A stretch of DNA of 7,626 nucleotides from DATGEO01 sp035310015 (GCA_035310015.1 DATGEO010000175.1:1-7626), one strand, 5' to 3'; numbered from the stretch's first letter, positions 1 through 5,140 are shown. The notes: generated by a model from the letters alone, not told the origin. Numbers and translations: made by a program.

Positions 1-1043
1 TCCGCCGGGCGGCGCGACGCGATATCGAGGAACACGCCGCCGTGCGGCGAGCCGCGGCCGGCCTTGACCTCGGCGGTGATCGCGCGGGCGACCTCGTCGC
101 GGGTCAACAGCTCGGGTGGGCGGCGCGCCGACTTGTCGCCAGCGAGCCAGCGGTCGCCCTCCTCGATCGTGGCGGCGGTCTCCGGCGCGAAGCGCTCGGA
201 GATGTAGTTGAACATGAACCGCTCGCCCTTGTTGTTCTTCAGCACGCCGCCGTCGCCGCGCACGCCCTCGGTGACCAGGATGCCGCGCACACCGGCCGGC
301 CACACCATGCCCGTGGGATGGAACTGGACCATCTCCATGTCGCGGAGCTCGGCCCCGGCCTCGTAGGCCATCGCCGTGCCGTCGCCGGTGCTCTCCCACG
401 AGTTCGACGTGACGCGGTACATCTTGCCCGCGCCTCCGCTCGCGAGCACCAGCGCCGCGCAGCGAAAAAGGATCAGGCCGCCGTCGGCCCGCCGGTACGC
501 GAGGGCGCCCGCGATGCGGCCGTCGCTCTTGAGCACCTTGAACACCGTCGCCTCCATCAAGACGTCGACGCCCTTGGTGTGCACGGCGCGGTCCTGCAGC
601 GTGCGGATGAGCTCGAGGCCGGTGCGGTCGCCGATGTGCGCGAGCCGTGGATAGGTGTGCGCGCCGAAAGGCCGCTGGTGGATGCGGCCCTGCCACGTGC
701 GGTCGAAGACCGCGCCCCACATCTCGAGTTCGAGCACTCGCTCGGGCGACTCGCGAGCGTGCAGCTCGGCGACCCGCCAGTCGTTGATGAGCTTGCCGCC
801 CTTCATGGTGTCCGCGAAGTGGACCTCCCACGAGTCTTGGTAGGCGACGTTGTGCATCGCCGCCGCGACGCCGCCTTCGGCCATCACGGTGTGCGCCTTG
901 CCGAGAAGCGACTTGCACACCACGAGCACGCGCGCACCGCCCTCGGCGGCGGCGATGGCGGCCCGCAGCCCGGCGCCGCCGGCCCCGAGCACGAGGACGT
1001 CCGTCTCGACGGTCTCGTACCGCGCCGCGCCGTTCGAGCTCAT
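1..1043 (-). CDS. sdhA: Succinate dehydrogenase flavoprotein subunit, C-terminus cut by window edge
   Basis: Catalytic subunit of complex II: oxidises succinate to fumarate on the cytoplasmic face of the membrane and passes electrons through FAD to the iron-sulfur subunit. I translated 347 codons from the ATG at 1043. Near the N-terminus lies the dinucleotide-binding motif GAGGAG (residues 20-25). His51 in KAHTVMAEGG matches the histidine that carries covalent FAD in this family. QFHPTG holds His242, and TEGVRGDGG holds Arg262; these are the substrate-binding and proton-transfer residues known from SdhA/FrdA. The sequence is still open at base 1, so the C-terminal capping and helical domains are missing here. 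The start codon overlaps the sdhC stop (ATGA, 1040-1043), which indicates translational coupling. A charged stretch after the catalytic region (about residues 290-315) is longer than I recall for E. coli SdhA and may be a feature of the Sdh1 class. The family call is very secure; the exact Sdh1 subclass is inference. Confidence 0.95.
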   Translation of the reverse strand, partial: MSSNGAARYETVETDVLVLGAGGAGLRAAIAAAEGGARVLVVCKSLLGKAHTVMAEGGVAAAMHNVAYQDSWEVHFADTMKGGKLINDWRVAELHARESPERVLELEMWGAVFDRTWQGRIHQRPFGAHTYPRLAHIGDRTGLELIRTLQDRAVHTKGVDVLMEATVFKVLKSDGRIAGALAYRRADGGLILFRCAALVLASGGAGKMYRVTSNSWESTGDGTAMAYEAGAELRDMEMVQFHPTGMVWPAGVRGILVTEGVRGDGGVLKNNKGERFMFNYISERFAPETAATIEEGDRWLAGDKSARRPPELLTRDEVARAITAEVKAGRGSPHGGVFLDIASRRPA

Positions 1044-1807
1044 CGCAGGATCCAGTGCGGGTCGACCATCCAGCCGTGCTGCAGGACGCGGATGTAGATG
1101 TCGGTCGCCCAGACCGAGAAGAGGCTCGCCCACGCCCAGCGGTCGTGCCTGATGTTGAGCACCGAGACGCCCTTCCAGAGCTGGTGGCGCGCACGCGCGG
1201 CGCGGGAGCATGAGAAGCAGTCCAGTCCGCCGCCGGCGAGATGCCGCAACGAGTGGCAGCCGAACGTGTAGCCGGAAAGGAGGACGACGTTGACCGCCAT
1301 GATCGCCGAGCCGAGACCGATGCCGAAGTGACCGTGGAAGTCGAAGGCGATCACCGCGTCGAAGATCAGGAAGAGGACCTGCACGACGATCACATAGAGC
1401 GTGAAGCGGTGCAGGTTGTTGAGGACCCACGGAAAGGCCGTCTCACCGCGATAGCGGCGCTTGGCGGGCTCCTCGACTGCGCAAGAGCGCGGGTGCCAGA
1501 AGAACGCACGGAAATACGCCTTGCGGTAGTAGTAACAAGTGCCGCGAAACACCAGCGGCGCCCACACCACGAAAATGCCCGCGGGTATGGCGCCGAGCAC
1601 GATCAGCGGCGAGTCGAAGGGGCTGAGGTACTGGCCGAACTGAGCCACGGGCTGCAGCAGCACGACCCAAGCGGTGTAAACGCCGAACGCGGTCAGCGCC
1701 AGGGCGACGAACGCTGGGTAGAGCCAGTTCGGGAGAGTGCTGTACGGATTGCGGACGGTGTACCGGCTCGGGCCGGCGGGGCTTGCGGCTCGCTCTGAAA
1801 CAGCCAC
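1040..1807 (-). CDS. sdhC: Succinate dehydrogenase membrane anchor, Sdh1 (type F)-like, five TM helices
   Basis: Single membrane subunit (255 aa) expected to anchor SdhA/SdhB and pass electrons to the quinone pool. Hydrophobic segments lie at about residues 29-51, 67-88, 133-155, 164-183 and 224-242, giving five helices. That is more than classical SdhC or SdhD alone and matches the fused anchor of mycobacterial Sdh1. Cys and His are plentiful at or next to membrane segments: Cys91, His105, Cys109, His133, Cys184, His185, His189, Cys197 and Cys200. In Mycobacterium smegmatis Sdh1 a Rieske-type 2Fe-2S cluster with two His ligands is embedded in this subunit, so some of these could be its ligands; which ones is inference. 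The start is GTG at 1807; an in-frame TAA a few codons upstream and no later Met before residue 170 leave little choice. The nearest purine-rich site (1824-1830) is 16 nt away, so initiation may be weak. The gene overlaps sdhA by 4 bp. Confidence 0.85.
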   Translation of the reverse strand: MAVSERAASPAGPSRYTVRNPYSTLPNWLYPAFVALALTAFGVYTAWVVLLQPVAQFGQYLSPFDSPLIVLGAIPAGIFVVWAPLVFRGTCYYYRKAYFRAFFWHPRSCAVEEPAKRRYRGETAFPWVLNNLHRFTLYVIVVQVLFLIFDAVIAFDFHGHFGIGLGSAIMAVNVVLLSGYTFGCHSLRHLAGGGLDCFSCSRAARARHQLWKGVSVLNIRHDRWAWASLFSVWATDIYIRVLQHGWMVDPHWILR

Positions 1808-1840
1808 GTCCGCGTCTATTTAACCTCTCCGCAACAACGA

Positions 1841-1867
1841 GCTCCGGCGGGGAGTTCCCGCCGGAGC
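1841..1867 (-). terminator. 11-bp hairpin between the 209-aa gene and sdhC
   Basis: A perfect inverted repeat of 11 bp (1841-1851 with 1857-1867) encloses a 5-base loop. It begins 19 bases after the stop codon of the upstream gene and ends about 33 bases before the sdhC start. On the minus strand it is followed by a mixed TCGTTGTTG stretch, not a clean T-run, so it may be a partial terminator, an mRNA-stabilising hairpin or a processing site that sets different levels of the two genes. The structure is directly visible; the function is inferred. Confidence 0.45.
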
Positions 1868-1886
1868 ATGCCGTCCTGGCTTGCTG

Positions 1887-2516
1887 TCACGCAGCGATCT
1901 TCCGCGCGAACTTGATGTTCTCGGGCTTGCGGCCGGCGACGAAGAGCTCGAAGGCCAGCGCGCCGAGCACCACCAGCGCCGCCAGCATCAGGCCGATTCC
2001 GGCCCAGATGGTGTAGGTGCCGAAGGTGTACCAGCCGTAAGCGTTGAGCAGGCTGGAGCGAAGGGTGTCGCCCTGGAACAGGGTCGTGCGCTGCGCGCTC
2101 TCGGTGTTGATCCGCTGCTGGAGAGCCGCGTAGCCGGGGTCGTCCTTCGACATCGCCGCCAGCTTGGCGTTGTCGGCTATCAGCTGGGTGCTCACCTGGC
2201 TGTAGGTCTCGCCGTTGGCGACACCCTGCAGGTGCTTGGCGATGAAGTCGTTGGCGTACACGCGAGCCTTGTCGCCGTTGTCGACCTGGGTTCCGGCGTA
2301 GTCGCGAATTTCGGCTGGGAACTCAGCCGGGTCGAGGGCGCCGCCGGCCTTGATCTGGTCGGTGCCGGGGAAGTAGATCTGCTGGGAAACGAGCTCGTCG
2401 TGAATCATGTTCGTCACGAACATGCCCTCGAAAAACGCGAAGCCCGAGGCGGCCGCCAGCACGACCACCAGGACTGTCTGCAGCGTGATGATTCTCCACC
2501 GAATCGCCGTATTCAC
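1887..2516 (-). CDS. Unknown two-TM protein with extracytoplasmic domain, upstream of sdhCA
   Basis: I do not recognise a named family. The 209-aa protein has one N-terminal membrane helix (about residues 9-34), an extracytoplasmic domain of about 130 residues and a C-terminal membrane helix (about 165-194) followed by a short basic tail. The middle domain carries FVTNMIHDELVSQQIYFP just after the first helix and GDTLRSSLLNAYGWYTFG before the second. This layout (two helices around a small outer domain, with a conserved segment at each membrane edge) resembles uncharacterised actinobacterial membrane proteins, but I cannot name one with certainty. There are no cysteines and no heme motif. I chose the GTG at 2516 because a perfect AGGAGG (2523-2528) lies 6 bases upstream; an in-frame ATG at 2612 would add 32 polar residues and lacks such a site. 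It sits 79 bp ahead of sdhC on the same strand, so it may be co-transcribed and could assist the dehydrogenase. Confidence 0.75.
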   Translation of the reverse strand: MNTAIRWRIITLQTVLVVVLAAASGFAFFEGMFVTNMIHDELVSQQIYFPGTDQIKAGGALDPAEFPAEIRDYAGTQVDNGDKARVYANDFIAKHLQGVANGETYSQVSTQLIADNAKLAAMSKDDPGYAALQQRINTESAQRTTLFQGDTLRSSLLNAYGWYTFGTYTIWAGIGLMLAALVVLGALAFELFVAGRKPENIKFARKIAA

Positions 2517-2522
2517 CGTATT

Positions 2523-2528
2523 CCTCCT
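2523..2528 (-). promoter_or_regulatory. Shine-Dalgarno AGGAGG fixing a GTG start
   Basis: AGGAGG on the minus strand, 6 bases before the GTG at 2516. A small ACCTC-GAAA-GAGGT stem with a GNRA tetraloop (2532-2545) lies just upstream and could influence ribosome access. It decides the start of the 209-aa gene in favour of GTG over the ATG at 2612. Confidence 0.7.
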
Positions 2529-2559
2529 GTGACCTCTTTCGAGGTTCTCGTTGATTGAG

Positions 2560-2588
2560 CTTGTGGACGGCTCTCGAGAGCTAGTCAA
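2560..2588 (-). promoter_or_regulatory. Weak promoter candidate for the 209-aa gene/sdh operon
   Basis: On the minus strand TTGACT (2588-2583) is a good -35 match. After a 17-base spacer comes CACAAG (2565-2560), a poor -10 (three of six consensus bases). The spacer holds a 12-base perfect palindrome, GCTCTCGAGAGC (2570-2581), which could be a regulator site placed to block polymerase. The start of transcription would then be about 40 bases upstream of the GTG. The pattern is seen; promoter activity is inferred and uncertain. Confidence 0.25.
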
Positions 2589-2619
2589 CGCTTCACGCAA
2601 GCGAGTCGCCACGGCCGAT

Positions 2620-2641
2620 CGGCAGGTCTTCAGACCTGCCG
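2620..2641. repeat. 22-bp near-perfect palindrome (stem of 9-10 bp)
   Basis: An inverted repeat with arms CGGCAGGTC (2620-2628) and GACCTGCCG (2633-2641) around TTCA; one more T-A pair makes the palindrome nearly complete. There is no T-run on either exit side (the plus strand continues into GGAAAAAGG, the minus strand into mixed sequence), so an intrinsic terminator is unlikely. It may be an operator for a dimeric regulator or a dispersed palindromic (REP-like) unit. It sits about 100 bases upstream of the 209-aa gene and close to the broken ATPase relic. Confidence 0.45.
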
Positions 2642-2680
2642 TTCGGTGGCGGAAAAAGGACTAACGGCCCCCCATCGTCC

Positions 2681-2842
2681 CTAGCGGGCGGTCCGCGGGA
2701 GAACGATGTCGCCCGGTACGAGGTCGGTCACGTCGACGGCGATCACCGGGCCGCCGCGGAGGACGAGCGTGCGGTGGCGGATGCTGTTGTGCAGCGCCTC
2801 GATCACGCGCTCGGAGCGGAACTCGTTGACGACGAATGGCCC
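2681..2842 (-). pseudogene. P-type (Mg-translocating-like) cation ATPase relic, actuator region
   Basis: About 50 codons on the minus strand read VVNEFRSERVIEALHNS, then IRHRTLVLRGGP, then VDVTDLVPGDIVL, then a stop. This matches the stretch of P-type ATPases between the second membrane helix and the start of the actuator domain, where (N)E(Y/F)R(A/S)ER..EAL, a V.R.G segment and DLVPGD(I/V)V are conserved; the IRH and VDVT variants recall Mg-translocating members. In an intact enzyme GD.VPAD would follow and a membrane helix would precede. Here the frame ends in PRTAR-stop, and the upstream codons are Gly/Pro-rich and not membrane-like. No phosphorylation motif DKTGT exists nearby. I read it as a decayed fragment cut at both ends. 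An open frame continues upstream to 3172, but it runs antisense through the cytochrome b operon and is not meaningful. Confidence 0.6.
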
Positions 2843-2935
2843 CGCGGGTCCTTCCATCGGAGGGCCGGACGGCCCTACAGCGGGACTGGTCGCGCAGGGT
2901 GAAATTGGTGTCAACGCTTCAAAAAGGAGACCCGT

Positions 2936-3076
2936 ATGGACGCACCCGCGCACTACTTCGACTGGGGATTCATCCACATGTCGTACCCGAACCTGATCGT
3001 CATCGGGCTGATGATCGTGCTGTTCGCGGTGGCCCTGGTCGCCCCCTTCCCGCACGGGAGCGACAGAGATGCCTGA
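2936..3076 (+). CDS. 46-aa single-TM small protein, first gene of the cytochrome b operon
   Basis: A short gene starting at ATG 2936 behind a strong AGGAGA (2925-2930, 5-base spacer) and ending at TGA 3074-3076. The product begins MDAPAHYFDWGFIHMSYPN, followed by a membrane helix at about residues 19-37 (LIVIGLMIVLFAVALVAPF) and a short PHGSDRDA tail. Its last codons overlap the cytochrome b start (3069) by 8 bases, so the two are almost certainly translated together. No known family comes to mind. By position it may be a small accessory subunit of the cytochrome b complex, comparable in role to the tiny Pet subunits of b6f or CydX of bd oxidase; this is analogy, not homology. His6, His14 and His40 are the only residues that could bind a cofactor. 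Confidence 0.8.
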   Translation: MDAPAHYFDWGFIHMSYPNLIVIGLMIVLFAVALVAPFPHGSDRDA

Positions 3077-3752
3077 CCAGCACCTCCAGAACCCTCCCGC
3101 GACCCAGCCGGCGCCTGCCGTCTCGCCCAACAATGGCTCCCACCCGGACAGCTGGACGTTGAAGGCCCGCACGTGGGTCGACCGCGTGCTGCCGATGGAC
3201 CATCTGCTTCCCGACCGCCAGCCCTACTTCGTCGGTTCGTGGGTATACGTCTTCGGCGTGATCACGATCGCGGCCCTCGTCTGGGTGATCGTGAGCGGCG
3301 TCGTCCTTTCCTTCATGGGCCCGCAGTGGTGGCACGACTCGAGTCTCGGCCACTTCTTCAACAGCCTGCACTTCTGGTCGGTGCAGCTCTTCTTCCTGTT
3401 CATGGTGCTGCACCTCTGGGGCCAGTACTTCATGGCCGGCTGGCGTGACGGCCGCGCCGCCACCTGGATGATCGGAGTCGTCATCTTCGCGGCCAGCATC
3501 ATCACCGCGTTCACCGGCTACCTGTCGCAGCAGAACTTCGCCTCGCAGTTCATCGCCGTCAACGCCAAGGACGCGATGAATGCAGGCGGGATCGGCGCCT
3601 TCTTCAACGTCCTGAACTTCGGCCAGATGTATGGGCTGCACGTGATGCTGCTGCCCATCACGGTCACATTCCTGGTCGTCGCGCACATCGTCATGGTCCG
3701 TTCTCGCGGCGTCGTCAAGCCGATCCGACCGGAAGGAGGATCGGCGAGATGA
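3069..3752 (+). CDS. Cytochrome b6-like di-heme subunit (cytochrome b N-terminal domain)
   Basis: A 227-aa integral membrane protein of the cytochrome b/b6 family that would carry electrons between quinol sites through two b hemes. A Pro/Gln-rich cytoplasmic head (1-50) precedes four helices at about 56-80, 98-119, 132-152 and 188-210. The axial heme ligands are present: His101 and His115 in helix B, His191 and His206 in helix D. The 14-residue gap between the helix D histidines is the b6-type spacing; mitochondrial-type cytochrome b has 13. FTGYL after helix C and LHVMLLP at helix D are conserved, but the loop between them (about 152-188) lacks the usual LPWDQ sequence and reads SQQNFASQF. 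The protein ends after helix D, so the C-terminal half is encoded separately, as in b6f. GGGAG (3056-3060) supports the ATG at 3069. It overlaps the 46-aa gene by 8 bp and the next gene by ATGA. I leave the symbol blank because no complete bc1 or b6f complex is seen. Confidence 0.88.
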   Translation: MPDQHLQNPPATQPAPAVSPNNGSHPDSWTLKARTWVDRVLPMDHLLPDRQPYFVGSWVYVFGVITIAALVWVIVSGVVLSFMGPQWWHDSSLGHFFNSLHFWSVQLFFLFMVLHLWGQYFMAGWRDGRAATWMIGVVIFAASIITAFTGYLSQQNFASQFIAVNAKDAMNAGGIGAFFNVLNFGQMYGLHVMLLPITVTFLVVAHIVMVRSRGVVKPIRPEGGSAR

Positions 3753-4738
3753 GGATGTTCACGCAGCGGATGACGCAGGACGAGTACTACCGCGGCGTGC
3801 GGATGGTGCCGTACGACCTGCTCAAGGAGCTCGGGCTCGCGCTCGCCGGAGTGGCCGTGCTGGCGGTGATCATGGCCGCCGTCCTGTCCTCGCCCGACGT
3901 TCCCCCCGTCACGATCGCCGCCTGGGCCCAGAACGACCCGGTGGATTTCGTGACCACCGCGACGGGCGAGCTCTCGGGCTCGACCATCAGCGCGGGCTAC
4001 GGCAACCCGTACAACACCAACGGGAGCGGACAGAGCTGGGGCCCGATCGCCCCGGTGCGGTGGTTCGGCACCCGGATTCCCGTCGATTCGGCAGACGCTT
4101 TCGTCATCCAGCCGCTCAAGACCGCGAGTGTCGGCGACAACGACCTCGGCACCGCATTGGCCGCCTGGTCTGGCGCTTCGAGCGACCAGCAGGGCAAGTG
4201 GCTGAAGGCGTACACGGACGCCCTCGGCAAGGCGACGGTCACCGACCGCAAGGTGACGGTCGCGACCGGTGACTACGGACCGCTGCCGACGATGATGAAC
4301 AATCTGCTGGGCGTCGCCCAGGCGGGCGGGCTGGACGGCCTGCTGCTGGTGAACGGCCGGTTCTACCAGACCGACTACACCCAGGGCCTGCTCTTCATGG
4401 GCGACGGCGGTTACCTGTCCGGGCTGGCGCAGCAGGCGAACCTCACCGGAAGCCAGTGGGGCATGATGAACGAGACCGGCCAGTATCCCGGGCAGACCTG
4501 GCTCTGGCTCTACACCATGTGGTACCAGGTGTGGCCCTTCACCAGCCATAACGGCTTCCTTGGGCTGAACGCCGGCAACGCGGACCTCGGGATCGTGATC
4601 CTCATGACGGTCCTCACCGTGGCGCTCGCGCTGGTGCCCCTCATGCCGATCCTTCGCGACATCCCACGATGGATTCCGATCCACCGCTTGATCTGGCGCC
4701 ACTACTACGCGCCCAAGAGGGCGGCGGCAAGAACGTAA
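3749..4738 (+). CDS. Probable modified cytochrome b C-terminal (subunit IV-like) protein with large outer domain
   Basis: A 329-aa membrane protein with helices at about residues 27-47 and 280-301 and a domain of about 230 residues between them, rich in Gly, Asn, Thr and Trp and without any cysteine. The entry VPYDLLKELGLALAGV resembles the first helix of cytochrome b subunit IV, and the exit VPLMPILRDIPRWIPIHRL resembles the end of its next helix. A Trp/Tyr-rich stretch (QTWLWLYTMWYQVWPF, about 249-264) sits where the quinol-site PEWY segment would be, but PEWY itself is absent. I infer a subunit IV relative carrying an insertion of roughly 190 residues on the outer side, where a Rieske protein would normally dock. 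The ATG at 3749 overlaps the cytochrome b stop, and GGAAGGAGG (3731-3739) lies 9 bases upstream. It is the last gene of the operon. The alternative is an unrelated two-TM partner protein; family assignment is moderate, gene reality is certain. Confidence 0.6.
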   Translation: MRMFTQRMTQDEYYRGVRMVPYDLLKELGLALAGVAVLAVIMAAVLSSPDVPPVTIAAWAQNDPVDFVTTATGELSGSTISAGYGNPYNTNGSGQSWGPIAPVRWFGTRIPVDSADAFVIQPLKTASVGDNDLGTALAAWSGASSDQQGKWLKAYTDALGKATVTDRKVTVATGDYGPLPTMMNNLLGVAQAGGLDGLLLVNGRFYQTDYTQGLLFMGDGGYLSGLAQQANLTGSQWGMMNETGQYPGQTWLWLYTMWYQVWPFTSHNGFLGLNAGNADLGIVILMTVLTVALALVPLMPILRDIPRWIPIHRLIWRHYYAPKRAAART

Positions 4739-4743
4739 TTTGC

Positions 4744-4825
4744 CCCGGGTTCCGGGAATCAGGCGGCTCGCCGTCGGAGTCGGCGGCTCCGAGCACGCGA
4801 CCTACGCCGCCGCCTACTCTTTTTT
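4744..4825 (+). terminator. Weak terminator candidate after the cytochrome b operon
   Basis: Downstream of the operon stop come a short CCCGG-GTT-CCGGG hairpin (4744-4756), a TCGGAG/CTCCGA stem (4774-4779 with 4787-4792) and a competing CGGCGGC/GCCGCCG stem (4781-4787 with 4806-4812). The last is followed after five bases by six Ts (4820-4825). The T-run also lies inside the 3' end of the opposing gene, where it encodes Lys codons, so it may be coincidental. Confidence 0.3.
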
Positions 4826-5125
4826 CGCCGGCTGCCGCAGGGCCTTGTCCAGCTCGTCGCCCACCTCGCGGAAGGTCTCGCGCAGCGCGGTGCCAAAAGA
4901 CCGCGCGGCTTGCTTCGTGCGAGTGCGAACCTCGGGGTCGCGGCTGGCCGTGTCCAGGGATGCGAAGAAGGCGTCGGCCGCCTCGCCGAGCTCCTTCAGC
5001 GAGCGGTTGATCTCCGCCGAGCTCCTTTCGTCGCCGCGGCTCGCGTAGTGGCGGCGGAGCTCGCCCGCCAGCGATTTCATGTCGGACTGGAACTGGCTCC
5101 AGGCCTGGGATGGCTCGTTCGGCGT
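4814..5125 (-). CDS. Small charged helical protein, unknown function, probable ACG start
   Basis: The frame encodes an alanine-, arginine- and glutamate-rich protein with no cysteine, no signal peptide and no membrane helix, predicted to be almost wholly helical and possibly coiled (for example INRSLKELGEAADAFFASL and FGTALRETFREVGDELDKAL). It ends in a lysine-rich tail, AKKE. I do not recognise a named family. The first ATG is at 5080 (88 aa) but has no ribosome site. The frame stays open upstream, and the extra residues SQAWSQFQSD continue the helical pattern. A perfect AGGAGG (5135-5140) lies 9 bases before an in-frame ACG (5123-5125); there is no ATG, GTG or TTG between the upstream stop (5150-5152) and 5080. 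I therefore extend the gene to ACG (103 aa). If ACG is not used, the gene is 4814-5080. It is convergent with the cytochrome b operon and divergent from the next gene. Confidence 0.6.
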   Translation of the reverse strand, partial: TPNEPSQAWSQFQSDMKSLAGELRRHYASRGDERSSAEINRSLKELGEAADAFFASLDTASRDPEVRTRTKQAARSFGTALRETFREVGDELDKALRQPAKKE

Positions 5126-5134
5126 TGCTCTTTT

Positions 5135-5140
5135 CCTCCT
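5135..5140 (-). promoter_or_regulatory. Shine-Dalgarno AGGAGG pointing to a non-standard ACG start
   Basis: AGGAGG on the minus strand followed by AAAAGAGCA and then ACG in the frame of the small helical protein. The spacing (9 bases) is normal for the ACG but far too long (54 bases) for the first ATG at 5080. This decides the start call in favour of ACG, or signals a base error at an original ATG. Confidence 0.5.

Larger units (their letters stand above)
2517..2935. other. Divergent control region between the sdh and cytochrome b operons
   Basis: About 420 bases without an intact gene separate the two divergent respiratory operons. It contains the ribosome site and leader of the minus-strand 209-aa gene, a weak promoter candidate around a 12-bp palindrome (2570-2581), a larger palindrome (2620-2641), a P-type ATPase relic (2681-2842), a short hairpin (AGGGCC-GGAC-GGCCCT, 2861-2876) and the leader of the plus-strand 46-aa gene. 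I could not find a convincing -10/-35 pair for the plus-strand operon. Confidence 0.5.

Noticed and set aside
42..1097. 351-codon open frame on the plus strand
   Set aside because: It lies antisense to sdhA, whose translation carries all family motifs. Its product is Arg/Ala/His-rich and matches no family I know; long antisense frames are common in GC-rich DNA.
1887..2612. Longer 241-aa version of the 209-aa protein from the ATG at 2612
   Set aside because: The extra 32 residues are polar and lack a ribosome site, whereas the GTG at 2516 has a perfect AGGAGG at 6 bases.
2908..2913. TTGACA on the minus strand upstream of the cytochrome b operon
   Set aside because: A perfect -35 hexamer, but no acceptable -10 at 16-19 bases on that strand, and it would fire into the ATPase relic.
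2843..3172. N-terminal extension of the ATPase relic frame into the cytochrome b operon
   Set aside because: Beyond about 2842 the residues no longer resemble a P-type ATPase and run antisense to the 46-aa and cytochrome b genes.
3518..4702. 394-codon open frame on the minus strand
   Set aside because: Antisense to cytochrome b and the 329-aa gene; low-complexity His/Arg/Gly composition and no membrane or fold signature.
4740..4830. Plus-strand peptide RRLAVGVGGSEHATYAAAY resembling the start of a universal stress protein
   Set aside because: Only about 20 residues match, there is no ribosome site or family continuation, and it runs into the opposing small gene. It could be a relic but the evidence is too thin.
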